64,000 nt of DNA from Bacillota bacterium (GCA_009711765.1 VEND01000097.1:1-64000), one strand, 5' to 3'. Counted from the first letter of the stretch, positions 51,184 through 60,897 are shown. Translations and numbers: made by a program. Notes: a model not told the origin generated them from the sequence alone.

Positions 51184-52614
51184 ATGGTATCATTTTTAAT
51201 TTCTATTGTTGTATTAGTAGTAGGTTATTTTACCTATGGAGCATTTGTGGAAAAGGTTTTCGGAGTTGAAGAAGAGAGAACGACCCCCGCTGTAGAGTTA
51301 GAAGACGGAGTGGACTTTCTTCCGTTAAGTTGGGCAAGAATATTTTTAATTCAGTTTTTAAACATAGCAGGACTAGGTCCAATATTTGGAGCTATTATGG
51401 GAGCATTATTTGGTCCGGCAGCATTTATTTGGATAGTACTAGGAAGTATATTTGCAGGAGGAGTTCATGATTTCTTCTCAGGTATGTTATCAATAAGACA
51501 TCAAGGAAAGAGTATTTCAGAGATTGTAGGAATTTATCTTGGAGAGAATGCAAGAAAGATAATGGTAGTTTTCTCAGTAGTATTATTAATATTAGTTGGT
51601 ACAGTATTTATGACAGGACCAGCTACATTATTAGCTAATCTTGAATTAGGCGGACTTTCAAGTGTTACTATGTGGCTAGGAATTATAATTGTTTATTACT
51701 TCTTAGCAACAATATTACCAGTTGATAAGATTATCGGTAGAATATATCCATTATTCGGTGCAGCGTTATTAATAATGGCAGTAGGTATTGGTAGTATGCT
51801 AGTTATTAAAGGGTATAATATTCCTGAAATTCAATTAACTAATATGCATCCAAAATCATTAGAGGTTTGGCCAATGTTATTTGTAACAATAGCATGTGGT
51901 GCGATAAGTGGTTTCCATGCAACACAATCACCTATGATGGCAAGATGTTTACCTAATGAAAAATACGGAAGAAGAGTATTCTATGGTTCAATGATAGCAG
52001 AAGGTATTATAGCTTTAATTTGGGCAGCAGCAGCTATGACATTCTTTGATGGAGGAATATTAGGTTTAAATGAAGCTGTAGCAAATGGAGGACCAGCAGC
52101 TGTAGTTAAAACAATATCAAGTTCATTATTAGGAACAGTAGGTGGAGTATTAGCTATGTTAGGAGTTATTGCAGCTCCAATAACATCAGGAGATACTGCA
52201 TTTAGATCTGCAAGATTAGTTATTGCCGATGCTGTTAATTTCAAACAAGGTGAGACTAAAAATAGATTAATGTTAGCATTCCCTATATTTGCAGTAGGTT
52301 TTTTACTAACAAGAATAGACTTTAGTGTAATATGGAGATATTTTGCTTGGTCTAATCAAACATTAGCAATGATTGTACTTTGGGCTACAGCAGCATATCT
52401 AATTAAAAATGAAAAATTACACTGGATTGCAACAATCCCTGCCACATTTATGACAGCAGTAAGTTCAACTTATATATTACAAGCACCAGAAGGATTTAAG
52501 TTACCAACAACTATATCATACCCTGTAGGAATAGTTGTTGCGATAGTAGCGATTACAGTATTTATGAAAAAATTCTCAAATTCAAATGGTGTAGTACAGA
52601 CAGAAACAAATTAA
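51184..52614 (+). CDS. cstA: Carbon starvation protein CstA family transporter
   Basis: A 476-residue membrane protein with about 13 helices, shorter than the about 700-residue E. coli form. Typical stretches are GLGPIFGAIMGALFGPAAFI, FAGGVHDFFSGMLSIRHQG and FHATQSPMMARCLPNEKYG. The family takes up pyruvate (BtsT) or peptides. Its position after LytS/LytR points to pyruvate, sensed by the kinase. GGAGG precedes the ATG. Confidence 0.92.
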   Translation: MVSFLISIVVLVVGYFTYGAFVEKVFGVEEERTTPAVELEDGVDFLPLSWARIFLIQFLNIAGLGPIFGAIMGALFGPAAFIWIVLGSIFAGGVHDFFSGMLSIRHQGKSISEIVGIYLGENARKIMVVFSVVLLILVGTVFMTGPATLLANLELGGLSSVTMWLGIIIVYYFLATILPVDKIIGRIYPLFGAALLIMAVGIGSMLVIKGYNIPEIQLTNMHPKSLEVWPMLFVTIACGAISGFHATQSPMMARCLPNEKYGRRVFYGSMIAEGIIALIWAAAAMTFFDGGILGLNEAVANGGPAAVVKTISSSLLGTVGGVLAMLGVIAAPITSGDTAFRSARLVIADAVNFKQGETKNRLMLAFPIFAVGFLLTRIDFSVIWRYFAWSNQTLAMIVLWATAAYLIKNEKLHWIATIPATFMTAVSSTYILQAPEGFKLPTTISYPVGIVVAIVAITVFMKKFSNSNGVVQTETN

Positions 52615-52630
52615 AAGGATTTAATATTTA

Positions 52631-52660
52631 AGAGACAGTCAATTTATTGACTGTCTCTAT
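52631..52660 (+). terminator. Terminator after cstA
   Basis: AGAGACAGTCAAT pairs with TTGACTGTCTCT, followed by T residues. Confidence 0.85.
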
Positions 52661-52734
52661 TTTTTTGCATTATTTGATATATGAGAATAATATTATATAA
52701 TAAGGGTAGATTTAAGAAAAAGGGGGATTTCTTT

Positions 52735-53202
52735 ATGAAGAGAGATTATGTAAGTGGTATAATTATAATACTTTTAGGGGTATTTTTTCTTTTGACTAAC
52801 TTAGGAATAATAGATGTTGAGTTTTATAATATTTGGCCACTACTACTTTTATTACCTGGAATTATATTTGAATTAAGTTACTTTGTAAGTAGAAAAAATC
52901 CAGGTTTATTAGTACCAGGAGGTATATTAACTACTTACGGTTTATTATTTTACATAAATATAAGATATGGCTGGTACTGGCTAAGCTATTTATGGCCTTT
53001 ATTTTTACTAGGGGTAGCTATAGGTTTATTTCAGTTATACATATTTGGTGAAAGAGATAAGGAATTATTGATACCAGTTGGAATATTAGGAGGTTTATCT
53101 GCCTTCTTTTTATTAAATGCTTTTTATATATTAGATTTTACATTAATTATTTCAATAGCTCTAATTATTATTGGACTTATAATAATACTAAGGAAAAAGT
53201 AG
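52735..53202 (+). CDS. LiaI-LiaF-like membrane protein (DUF5668)
   Basis: A 155-residue protein with about four helices and the LiaI-LiaF-like DUF5668 pattern: YVSGIIIILLGVFFLLTNLG at the start and NIWPLLLLLPG. Members sit in cell envelope stress operons. The frame opens 18 codons earlier, but GGGGG lies in front of the ATG at 52735. Ends in TAG. It may be cotranscribed with the radical SAM gene 21 bases downstream. Confidence 0.82.
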   Translation: MKRDYVSGIIIILLGVFFLLTNLGIIDVEFYNIWPLLLLLPGIIFELSYFVSRKNPGLLVPGGILTTYGLLFYINIRYGWYWLSYLWPLFLLGVAIGLFQLYIFGERDKELLIPVGILGGLSAFFLLNAFYILDFTLIISIALIIIGLIIILRKK

Positions 53203-53223
53203 AAAGGAGAAAAACTATAAACT

Positions 53224-54168
53224 ATGGATGAAAAAAACTTTTATAGAATTTACTCATCGTATTTAAAAAATAAATATGGACAAAAGGTTTATAAACTACC
53301 TATTAATGTTTCAGTTACATGTCCTAATCGAGATGGTGTTTTAGGATATGGAGGATGTATATTTTGTGGAGAAAAGGGAGCTGGTTTTGAAAATTTATCA
53401 AATCAGTTATCAGTAAAGGAACAACTTAATAAAAATATGGGGTATATTAGAAGAAGATATAAAGCAAATAAATTTATTGCTTATTTTCAAAATTTCACCA
53501 ATACATATATGCCTACTGAAAAATTCAAAAGAATAATAAAAGAAGCATTAATAGAAGATATAGTAGAAATATCAATTTCAACAAGACCAGACTCTATATC
53601 AGATGAACAATTAAAATTTTTAAAACAAATAAAAGATGAGAGAAAAGTAAATATAACTATAGAATTAGGACTTCAATCTGTAAATTATCATACATTAGAA
53701 AAGATAAATAGAGGTCATACTCTAGCAGAGTTTATAGATGCTGTTTTAAGAATAAAAAAGTATAACTTTGAAATCTGTACACATATAATTTTAAATTTAC
53801 CATGGGATGATAAAGTAGACGTTTTAGAAAATGCTAAAATATTATCAGCACTAAATATAGATAGCGTAAAACTTCATTCTTTATATATTGTTAAAGATAC
53901 TCCATTGGGAGATATGTATCAGAAAGGTGAAATTAAGCTTATAAGCAAAGAAGAGTATATTGATAGGGTAATACTGTTTCTAGAACATATAAAGCCTGAT
54001 ATCGTCATTCAAAGACTTACAGGCAGAGCTCCTAAGGAAGGTACGTTATTTGTAAATTGGAATACAAGTTGGTGGAAAATAAAGGAGCAAATATTAACTA
54101 AAATGGATGAAAATAATATAAAACAAGGGATAAAATATAATTATCTTAAAGGGAAAACACTAAAATAA
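53224..54168 (+). CDS. TIGR01212-type radical SAM protein (YtqA-like)
   Basis: A 314-residue radical SAM enzyme. The SAM cluster motif is VSVTCPNRDGVLGYGGCIFC (C-x(12-14)-C-x2-C, about 28-48). Next come FIAYFQNFTNTYMPTEKF and SISTRPDSIS, ELGLQS and LHSLYIVKDTPL. Members of this group modify tRNA or are uncharacterised. TTG/ATG alternatives are not convincing. GGAG precedes the ATG. Confidence 0.9.
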   Translation: MDEKNFYRIYSSYLKNKYGQKVYKLPINVSVTCPNRDGVLGYGGCIFCGEKGAGFENLSNQLSVKEQLNKNMGYIRRRYKANKFIAYFQNFTNTYMPTEKFKRIIKEALIEDIVEISISTRPDSISDEQLKFLKQIKDERKVNITIELGLQSVNYHTLEKINRGHTLAEFIDAVLRIKKYNFEICTHIILNLPWDDKVDVLENAKILSALNIDSVKLHSLYIVKDTPLGDMYQKGEIKLISKEEYIDRVILFLEHIKPDIVIQRLTGRAPKEGTLFVNWNTSWWKIKEQILTKMDENNIKQGIKYNYLKGKTLK

Positions 54169-54174
54169 ATTTTT

Positions 54175-54202
54175 AAAAGGCAGAATATATTCTGCCTTTT
54201 AA
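54175..54202. terminator. Shared terminator of the radical SAM and DUF1540 genes
   Basis: AAAAGGCAGAATATATTCTGCCTTTT, a perfect palindrome, between convergent genes. Confidence 0.85.
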
Positions 54203-54205
54203 ATG

Positions 54206-54376
54206 TTATCCTTGCATGTTATTACTTTGAAAAGTTGCACAGTCTGTTTCTTGAACATTCTTTGCATTCATAGGTTGAATCTGAATACTAGAGGCAGTAC
54301 AATAATGACCATCATTATTATATTTACATGTTTTCACATTACATTGTACTCTTTGTATAGGATTGTGATTTGTCAT
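54206..54376 (-). CDS. DUF1540 small Cys protein
   Basis: A 56-residue protein with four Cys: VQCNVKTCKYN, then HYCTASSIQI and ETDCATF. This is the DUF1540 pattern, a probable zinc-binding mini domain found in clostridial spores. The frame extends 26 codons upstream, but AAGGAGG before the ATG at 54376 marks the start. Confidence 0.85.
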   Translation of the reverse strand: MTNHNPIQRVQCNVKTCKYNNDGHYCTASSIQIQPMNAKNVQETDCATFQSNNMQG

Positions 54377-54485
54377 GATTTTTCCTCCTTCAAAGAAATT
54401 GACGATAAAAAATCGTCTAACTATATTTTGTGAAATTAAAAGATATATATACATTAATAATAATTAAAGAAAAAAGGATGATATA

Positions 54486-55205
54486 ATGAGTAAAAAGGAA
54501 AGAATAGATAAAATTTTATCTAATATGGGATATGGTAGTAGAAAAGATGTAAAAAAGAAAATTAAAAATGGAATTGTTACTGTTGATGGAAAGATTATAA
54601 AAAATAATTCTTTTAAGGTTAATCCTTATGATTCAAAAATTAAAATAGGTAGAAATGTGGTAAAATATAGAGAATATGTATATATTATGTTAAATAAACC
54701 GGATGGTTTTGTATCTTCAACTTACGATCCAATAAATACAACTGTAATTGAACTTTTAGATGAAAAATATAAAATTTTTGACCCATTTCCTATAGGGAGA
54801 CTTGACAAGGATACAGAAGGATTATTAATATTATCAAATGATGGTAAACTTGCCCACAATATTTTGTCTCCTAACAAACATGTGGATAAAACATATTATG
54901 TTGAAGTAAAAGGAAAAGTGACTAAAGAAGATATTTTAAAATTTAAAGAAGGCGTATATATAGAAGAGGATTATAAAACTAAACCTGCCGATTTAGAAAT
55001 TTTGACTACAGATGATATATCAAAAGTTAATTTAACAATTAGGGAAGGGAAATTTCATCAAGTCAAAAGAATGTTCAAAGCTGTTGATAAGGAGGTAATT
55101 TACTTAAAGAGAGTGAAAATGGGTAAGTTATGTTTAGATGAGGATCTAAATTTAGGAGAATATAGAGAATTAAATAAAAAAGAAATCGAGTTATTATCTA
55201 AATAG
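54486..55205 (+). CDS. rsuA: 16S rRNA pseudouridine synthase, RsuA family
   Basis: A 239-residue enzyme. The S4 domain (about 1-55: RIDKILSNMGYGSRKDVKK) precedes the catalytic domain with the Asp motif PIGRLDKDTEGLLILSNDG (about 99-117; catalytic Asp104) and GKFHQVKRMFKAV (about 195). It probably makes pseudouridine in 16S rRNA. Ends in TAG. Confidence 0.92.
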   Translation: MSKKERIDKILSNMGYGSRKDVKKKIKNGIVTVDGKIIKNNSFKVNPYDSKIKIGRNVVKYREYVYIMLNKPDGFVSSTYDPINTTVIELLDEKYKIFDPFPIGRLDKDTEGLLILSNDGKLAHNILSPNKHVDKTYYVEVKGKVTKEDILKFKEGVYIEEDYKTKPADLEILTTDDISKVNLTIREGKFHQVKRMFKAVDKEVIYLKRVKMGKLCLDEDLNLGEYRELNKKEIELLSK

Positions 55206-55283
55206 AAATATTTGGATTTTTAACAGATTGAATGTATTATGGTATAATAATATAAAATTATATATTTAGATAGGGTGTTAAAA

Positions 55284-55835
55284 TTGAATTATGTAAAGAA
55301 AGAAAATATATTTGATAAGTTTTTTAATCATAGGGATTCTCTTATCATTCAGTTTAAAAATGGAGATATTACTAAAAGGGAATATATAAAGCTTAATATG
55401 GATTTTATGCAAAAGATGAATGTAAAACCATTTAAAAAAATCGATAGTTTTGAAAAAGGGATATATAACTATCAATATTTCAATATGTTAGCTAAGTATT
55501 ATTATATGGAAGCAAAAGAACTTAATAAAAAAGAAGAAGACAAAAAATATAGTCAATCTTTCTTAGATGAAGGATATCATTATTACAAACAGAAGGATAA
55601 GTCAACTTTTAAATTACTTAAATTTCTAAAGTTTAAAAATATTGAAGCCTATTATATTAAGGTGAATTCAGAAAATTTACAGGGTAAATTGTATGAAATT
55701 AATTTAAAAGATTACGATAAAGCTATTTTGCATTCAAAAAGTTTTAAAATATTAGATACACTTAAAAAAGAAGGAGTTTTCATTGAGGGAGTAAAAAAAT
55801 CTTTAATAGATGATTATGTAAATGTAAGATATTAG
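55284..55835 (+). CDS. DUF6648-like protein of unknown function
   Basis: A 183-residue soluble protein rich in Lys, Tyr and Phe. YVKKENIFDKFFNHRDSLI is followed by helices. It resembles a short family of unknown function in Clostridia (DUF6648-like, by recollection of its start). A GTG three codons earlier is in frame, but AGGGTG favours the TTG. Ends in TAG. Confidence 0.7.
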   Translation: MNYVKKENIFDKFFNHRDSLIIQFKNGDITKREYIKLNMDFMQKMNVKPFKKIDSFEKGIYNYQYFNMLAKYYYMEAKELNKKEEDKKYSQSFLDEGYHYYKQKDKSTFKLLKFLKFKNIEAYYIKVNSENLQGKLYEINLKDYDKAILHSKSFKILDTLKKEGVFIEGVKKSLIDDYVNVRY

Positions 55836-55844
55836 GCATAATAA

Positions 55845-55868
55845 AAAGGAGTCTTTTAAGACTCCTTA
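55845..55868. terminator. Shared terminator of the DUF6648 and MltG-like genes
   Basis: AAGGAGTC pairs with GACTCCTT around TTTTAA, between convergent genes. Confidence 0.8.
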
Positions 55869-56426
55869 ATTTCTTCCTGCAATAATTTTTATAATATTTT
55901 CTAAGGAACTGTTTGTTTTAATTTTATAGTTACCTGATCTTAGGTATCTATCAAGACCTAGTTCTTCAGCTGTTGATAAGAATTCACTTTTGCTTTCAAT
56001 TAAATCATTGTCAATAAGTATCTTAGCAATAGTAGGTCCTAAGGAACCTTGAGGTATTGAAATAGTTATTGTTTTTACTTCTTCTTTAACCTCTGTGTTT
56101 TCTTTAGTAGTATCATCTGTATCTTTAGTTGAATCTTTAGATGAAATGTCAGCTACGTCCTTAGTTGAATCTTCAGAAGGGGTAATTTCATCTGTATCTT
56201 CTTCTTTATCAACAGATGGAGTATCTGAACTGTTAGAAATATTATCTTCATTATTTTCATTGTTTTCAGCTGCTACTGATATTGGTGTTTTTTCTATATC
56301 ACTATCGAATAAAACGCCCAGTCGCCAACCAATTACTCCGCCTACAACTAAGACAACTACTAAAATTATTAAGTAATCCATTGAATCATATAAAATGTCT
56401 TTTAAACCTTCGAATAGATTTTTCAA
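55866..56426 (-). CDS. MltG-like membrane protein without catalytic domain
   Basis: A 186-residue protein. One helix (about 18-38, YLIILVVVLVVGGVIGWRLG) is followed by a long acidic Ser/Thr/Asp linker (about 48-118; repeats such as DSTKD and TKDT) and a C-terminal LysM-like or YceG N-terminal-type domain (about 120-186: ISIPQGSLGPTIAKILIDND, YLRSGNYKIKTNSS). True MltG carries a lytic transglycosylase domain after this, which is absent. GGGAGG precedes the ATG. Confidence 0.8.
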   Translation of the reverse strand: MKNLFEGLKDILYDSMDYLIILVVVLVVGGVIGWRLGVLFDSDIEKTPISVAAENNENNEDNISNSSDTPSVDKEEDTDEITPSEDSTKDVADISSKDSTKDTDDTTKENTEVKEEVKTITISIPQGSLGPTIAKILIDNDLIESKSEFLSTAEELGLDRYLRSGNYKIKTNSSLENIIKIIAGRN

Positions 56427-56567
56427 TATCTTCCCTCCATCCTGCTCTTATAAGAAAATAATATCATATAGTGAATGTTATTTTCAACTAATAATGTTAG
56501 TAAAGCTAACATATTTTAGAAAAATATTACATTATGTTTTATTCTGACGAAAGGTAGGTAATTAATA

Positions 56568-57536
56568 TTGAAAGAAATAAAGATAGATACTAATGATAAA
56601 AATCAAAGAATGGATAAATTTTTAAAGAAATTTATGCCAAAGGCAAATGCAGGCTTTATTTATAAGATGTTAAGAAAAAAAAGAATAAAGTTAAATGGTA
56701 AGAAAGCTAAAGCTAAAACTAAATTAAAAAAAGGTGATACAATTCAACTTTATTTAAGTGAACAAACTATTAATAAATTCAAAGGAAATATTAATATAAT
56801 AAATAGTGAAATTAATTTAGATATAGTATATGAAGACGAAAATATCGTATTAATTAATAAGAAAAAAGGAGAATTATCACAACCTACAGGTAAAAAGGGA
56901 GAGATAAGTTTAGTTGACAAACTTATTAAGTACTTATATGAAAAAAAGGAATATGATCCTAAGAGAGAAAAAACCTTTAAGCCAGCTATTTGTAATAGAT
57001 TAGATAGAAATACAGGTGGGATAGTTATAGGAGCTAAAAATTTTAAAGCTTTACAGAGTATAAATAGGACAATTAGAAATAAGGAATTAAAAAAATATTA
57101 TAAGTGTATGGTAAAGGGAAGAATTCATAAAGAAATTGATATTGAAGGATATCTTATAAAGGATAATAATAAAAATTTAGTTGAAATTAGTAAAACTAAA
57201 AAAAGTAATAGTAAAAAAATAAATACCAAAATAAAACCAATAAAAACTTTAAAAAAATATACACTAATAGAAATAGATTTAATAACTGGAAGAACCCATC
57301 AAATTAGAGCTCACTTAGCTTCAATAGGCAATCCTATAATAGGAGATTATAAGTATGGAGATAGACATATAAATAATAAGTTTAAAAATGAATATAAGCT
57401 AGAAAGTCAAATATTATATGCATATAAAATAGTATTTCATGGATTAAATGATGAACTTAGCTATTTAAATGATAAAAATTTCACTGCAAATATGGACAAT
57501 AATTCTCAAAAGATAATAAATAAGTTTTTTTACTAA
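56568..57536 (+). CDS. RluA-family pseudouridine synthase
   Basis: A 322-residue enzyme. The S4-like start (RMDKFLKKFMPKANAG) precedes the catalytic domain with the Asp motif ICNRLDRNTGGIVIGAKN (about 141-158) and TGRTHQIRAHLASIG (about 245). It modifies rRNA or tRNA. TTG start behind AAAGGTAGG. Distinct from the RsuA-type enzyme upstream. Confidence 0.9.
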   Translation: MKEIKIDTNDKNQRMDKFLKKFMPKANAGFIYKMLRKKRIKLNGKKAKAKTKLKKGDTIQLYLSEQTINKFKGNINIINSEINLDIVYEDENIVLINKKKGELSQPTGKKGEISLVDKLIKYLYEKKEYDPKREKTFKPAICNRLDRNTGGIVIGAKNFKALQSINRTIRNKELKKYYKCMVKGRIHKEIDIEGYLIKDNNKNLVEISKTKKSNSKKINTKIKPIKTLKKYTLIEIDLITGRTHQIRAHLASIGNPIIGDYKYGDRHINNKFKNEYKLESQILYAYKIVFHGLNDELSYLNDKNFTANMDNNSQKIINKFFY

Positions 57537-57618
57537 GTATAAAACTTTATAATTTATGTTTAAAAATTTCAAAATTACATAACCTAAGAATGATTAAAAT
57601 TTAAAGGAGGTTATAATT

Positions 57619-58047
57619 TTGAAAGTACGCGATGTAATGACTAAGAATGTTACATTTTTAAAAGAAAATAACACAGTAAAAGAGGCAGCATCTCAAATGA
57701 GAAGTTTAAATGTAGGTTCTATGCCTGTATGCAATAATACTAACACACCAGTAGGTGTAATTACAGACAGAGATATAGTTTTAAGAAACGTATCAGAAGG
57801 TAGAGACAGTAATATGAATATACAAGATATTATGACTGATAAAGTTGTGAGTGTATCTCCTGAGACGGATATTCATGAAGCTGCAAATATAATGGCACAA
57901 AATCAAGTTAGAAGACTTCCAGTTGTTGAAAATAATCAACTAGTAGGTATAGTTTCCATTGGTGATTTAGCAGTTAGAAATATATATGTAAATGAAGCAG
58001 GAACAGCTCTATCTAGTATTTCACAACCAAGTAGACCTTTAAGATAA
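57619..58047 (+). CDS. Two-CBS-domain protein
   Basis: A 142-residue protein with two CBS modules (about 1-58: VRDVMTKNVTFLKEN, GVITDRDIVL; about 70-130: IMTDKVVSVSPETDIHEAAN, GIVSIGDLAV). It probably binds adenine nucleotides and regulates partners. TTG start behind AAAGGAGG. Confidence 0.92.
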   Translation: MKVRDVMTKNVTFLKENNTVKEAASQMRSLNVGSMPVCNNTNTPVGVITDRDIVLRNVSEGRDSNMNIQDIMTDKVVSVSPETDIHEAANIMAQNQVRRLPVVENNQLVGIVSIGDLAVRNIYVNEAGTALSSISQPSRPLR

Positions 58048-58049
58048 TA

Positions 58050-58073
58050 TAAAGCCCCTAAAATGGGGCTTTA
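58050..58073 (+). terminator. Terminator after the CBS gene
   Basis: AAAGCCCCT pairs with AGGGGCTTT-like GGGGCTTT around AAAAT, followed by AAT-rich sequence; moderate. Confidence 0.65.
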
Positions 58074-58144
58074 ATTATAATTTGGTAATAATTCATAAAT
58101 TTTGGGTATATATTTATTATAACTTAAAACGAAGGGGGAAAAAT

Positions 58145-59806
58145 ATGACTATTGAAAAGGAAGTAAACATAAAAGGAATAGGAAAAGTTAAAGTTAAAAA
58201 AGGTACACCGTTAAAAGATTTATTATTAGAGGTAAGTGAACTTAAGGACAAAAACTTTTTATGCGGAAGAATAAACAATGAAATAAAACATTTAGATTAT
58301 AAAATAGATAATAATTTAGAAGTAGAATTTTTAGATATAAAAGATAAAGATGGTTTAAGGGTTTATAAAAGAACGTTATCATACATATTTGTTAAAGCAT
58401 GTAAAGAATTATATGAAAACTCAAGGGTTTCTATAGAACATTCATTAAGTAATGGGTTATATGTAGAGATACATAATGTATATATAACCCCTAGAGATGT
58501 AAAAAAAATAAAAGGAAAGATGAAAGAAATTATAGATAAAGACCTAGATATAAAAAGGGAGTTAATAAAAACTAATGAAGCTGATAAAATATTTAAAAAG
58601 CAAAATATGAAAGATAAATTAAGGTTATCAAAGTATAGACAAAAGAAAGATATTCATGTCTATAATTTAGATGGATTTTACGATAAGTTTTATGGATATT
58701 TAGCTCCTTCAACTGGTTTTATTGATAAATTCAACTTAAAATACTACAGACCAGGTATAATAATACAATATCCAAGGGAAGATAGTAACTTTGATATACC
58801 AAATTTTATAGAACAGAATAAGTTAGCTAAAATATTCAAAGAAACTGAAACTTGGGGTGAAATTTTAGATGTTGGTAATGTGGGGGCTTTAAACGACAAA
58901 GTAAAAGATGGATCGATAGGAGATATTATAAGAGTTTCAGAAACATTACATGAAAAGAAACTATCATATATCGCAGATAGTATAACAAATGATAAAAATA
59001 TAAGGATTATTTTAATAGCTGGACCATCTTCTTCAGGTAAAACTACCTTTGCCCATAGATTGTCTATACATTTAAGGGTAAATGGTAAGAAACCAATATC
59101 AATTTCTTTAGATGATTATTTTGTAAATAGAGAAGATACACCTCTAGATGAAAATGGAGAATACGACTTTGAATCTATAGATGCGATAGATATTGAGAAG
59201 TTTAATGAAGATTTGATAAAGCTTATAAATGGTGATGAAGTTAGATTACCTAAATTTGATTTTATATCAGGAAAACGAAAATTTAGAGATAAACCTACTA
59301 AAATAAATAAAGATCAACCTATAATAATTGAAGGTATCCATGGATTAAACGAAAAATTAACTAGATCTATACCTAAAAATAATAAGTTTAAAGTATATGT
59401 AAGTGCATTAACCCAATTAAATATAGATTATCATAATAGAATTCCTACAACTGATACAAGGTTACTAAGAAGAATGGTTAGAGATCATAATTATAGAGGA
59501 AATGATGCAGTTAGGACTTTGAAATTGTGGGATTCTGTTAGAAAAGGAGAAGAGAGCAATATATTTCCATATCAAGAAGAAGCCGATGTTATGTTTAACT
59601 CAGCCTTAGTATATGAACTAGCAGTATTAAAAAAATATGCAGAACCTCTATTAAAGGAAATAGATTCTTCAAGTAAGTATTATGCAGAAAGCAAAAGATT
59701 ACTTAAATTTCTTAAATATTTTAAAGATATATCAGAAGAAGAAAATATACCTAATACATCAATAATAAGAGAATTTGTAGGTGGAAGCTGTTTTAGAGAG
59801 GATTAA
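58145..59806 (+). CDS. Nucleoside kinase (uridine-kinase-like) with TGS-type N-terminus
   Basis: A 553-residue protein. Residues 1-70 look like a TGS/ubiquitin-like domain, about 75-280 a ThrRS second-additional-like domain (YLAPSTGFIDKF), and from about 290 a P-loop kinase: IAGPSSSGKTTF (Lys299), SLDDYFVNRED and EGIHGLNEKLT. This architecture is the clostridial nucleoside kinase, which is thought to phosphorylate uridine or cytidine. The frame opens earlier, but GAAGGGGG before the ATG at 58145 marks the start. Confidence 0.9.
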   Translation: MTIEKEVNIKGIGKVKVKKGTPLKDLLLEVSELKDKNFLCGRINNEIKHLDYKIDNNLEVEFLDIKDKDGLRVYKRTLSYIFVKACKELYENSRVSIEHSLSNGLYVEIHNVYITPRDVKKIKGKMKEIIDKDLDIKRELIKTNEADKIFKKQNMKDKLRLSKYRQKKDIHVYNLDGFYDKFYGYLAPSTGFIDKFNLKYYRPGIIIQYPREDSNFDIPNFIEQNKLAKIFKETETWGEILDVGNVGALNDKVKDGSIGDIIRVSETLHEKKLSYIADSITNDKNIRIILIAGPSSSGKTTFAHRLSIHLRVNGKKPISISLDDYFVNREDTPLDENGEYDFESIDAIDIEKFNEDLIKLINGDEVRLPKFDFISGKRKFRDKPTKINKDQPIIIEGIHGLNEKLTRSIPKNNKFKVYVSALTQLNIDYHNRIPTTDTRLLRRMVRDHNYRGNDAVRTLKLWDSVRKGEESNIFPYQEEADVMFNSALVYELAVLKKYAEPLLKEIDSSSKYYAESKRLLKFLKYFKDISEEENIPNTSIIREFVGGSCFRED

Positions 59807-59810
59807 AGTA

Positions 59811-59842
59811 AAAGTAGGATTAAGTTCCTGCTTTTTTTTTGC
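59811..59842 (+). terminator. Terminator after the nucleoside kinase gene
   Basis: AAGTAGGA pairs with TCCTGCTT (one G-U) around TTAAGT, followed by eight T residues. Confidence 0.75.
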
Positions 59843-59944
59843 CATAATCCTATTGACTTATAAAGGCATTTAATATATTTTATATATAAGTAGGATAAAT
59901 ATTTGACATACTTTTAATCAACATAACATAAGGGGTTTTTTAAT

Positions 59945-60862
59945 ATGAATGAATTATTAGAGAATTTAGTTAAGAGTAATAAGAAACTTACAAAAAAAGG
60001 GGAAGTAGCATCATATATACCAGCTTTAGAAAATGCTAATAAAGATGATTTAGGTATTTGTTTAGCTGATTTAGACGGAAATTTTTATACTGCTGGTGAT
60101 TATAATAAAAAATTTACAATACAAAGTATATCAAAAACGGTAACCTTAATGTTAGCAATTATGGATAACGGTGAAAAAGAGGTTTTTAAGAAAGTTGGAA
60201 TGGAACCTACAGGAGATGCATTTAACTCAATAATAAAATTAGAAACAACAATGCCATCAAAACCATTAAATCCTATGATAAATGCAGGAGCTATCGTTAT
60301 TTCTTCATTAATTAAAGGAAAGAATAAGGACGATAAATTTAATAGGTTACTAGACTTTGTCAGGAAAATAACAAGGAATCAAAATATAAATATAAACAAA
60401 GAAGTATATTTATCTGAAAAAAGAACAGGTGATAGAAATAGAGCTATGGCCTATTTTATGAGAGATGTAGGTATTATAAAAGGAGATGTTGAAGACATAT
60501 TAGACCTTTATTTTAAACAATGTTCTTTAGAGGTTAATTGTGTTGATATAGCAAATATCGGATTATTTTTAGCAAATGAAGGAGTAGTACCAGAAACAAA
60601 TGAAGTATTAGCTAATAAATATATAACTAGATTAGTAAAAACTTTTATGATAACCTGTGGCATGTATAATGGTTCAGGAGAGTTTGCTATTAATGTAGGA
60701 ATCCCAGCAAAAAGCGGTGTTGGAGGAGGTATATTAGCATCAATACCTAATAACATGGGCATAGGTGTTTATGGACCTTCACTAGATGAAAAAGGAAATT
60801 CTATAGGAGGATATGGAATTTTAAAGGAATTATCTGAAGAAAAAAATCTAAGTATATTTTAA
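59945..60862 (+). CDS. glsA: Glutaminase A
   Basis: A 305-residue Ser-dependent amidohydrolase that turns glutamine into glutamate and ammonia. The catalytic Ser-x-x-Lys is in FTIQSISKTVTL (about 57-68), with NPMINAGAIVISS (about 109), SEKRTGDRNRAM (about 158) and IPAKSGVGGGILA (about 257). GGGG-type RBS precedes the ATG. It suits glutamine fermentation. Confidence 0.95.
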   Translation: MNELLENLVKSNKKLTKKGEVASYIPALENANKDDLGICLADLDGNFYTAGDYNKKFTIQSISKTVTLMLAIMDNGEKEVFKKVGMEPTGDAFNSIIKLETTMPSKPLNPMINAGAIVISSLIKGKNKDDKFNRLLDFVRKITRNQNININKEVYLSEKRTGDRNRAMAYFMRDVGIIKGDVEDILDLYFKQCSLEVNCVDIANIGLFLANEGVVPETNEVLANKYITRLVKTFMITCGMYNGSGEFAINVGIPAKSGVGGGILASIPNNMGIGVYGPSLDEKGNSIGGYGILKELSEEKNLSIF

Positions 60863-60867
60863 TCGTT

Positions 60868-60897
60868 GCTTAAGTGGCGGTTTTGCCACTTTTTTTT
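60868..60897 (+). terminator. Terminator after glsA
   Basis: AAGTGGC pairs with GCCACTT around GGTTTT, followed by eight T residues. Confidence 0.8.
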
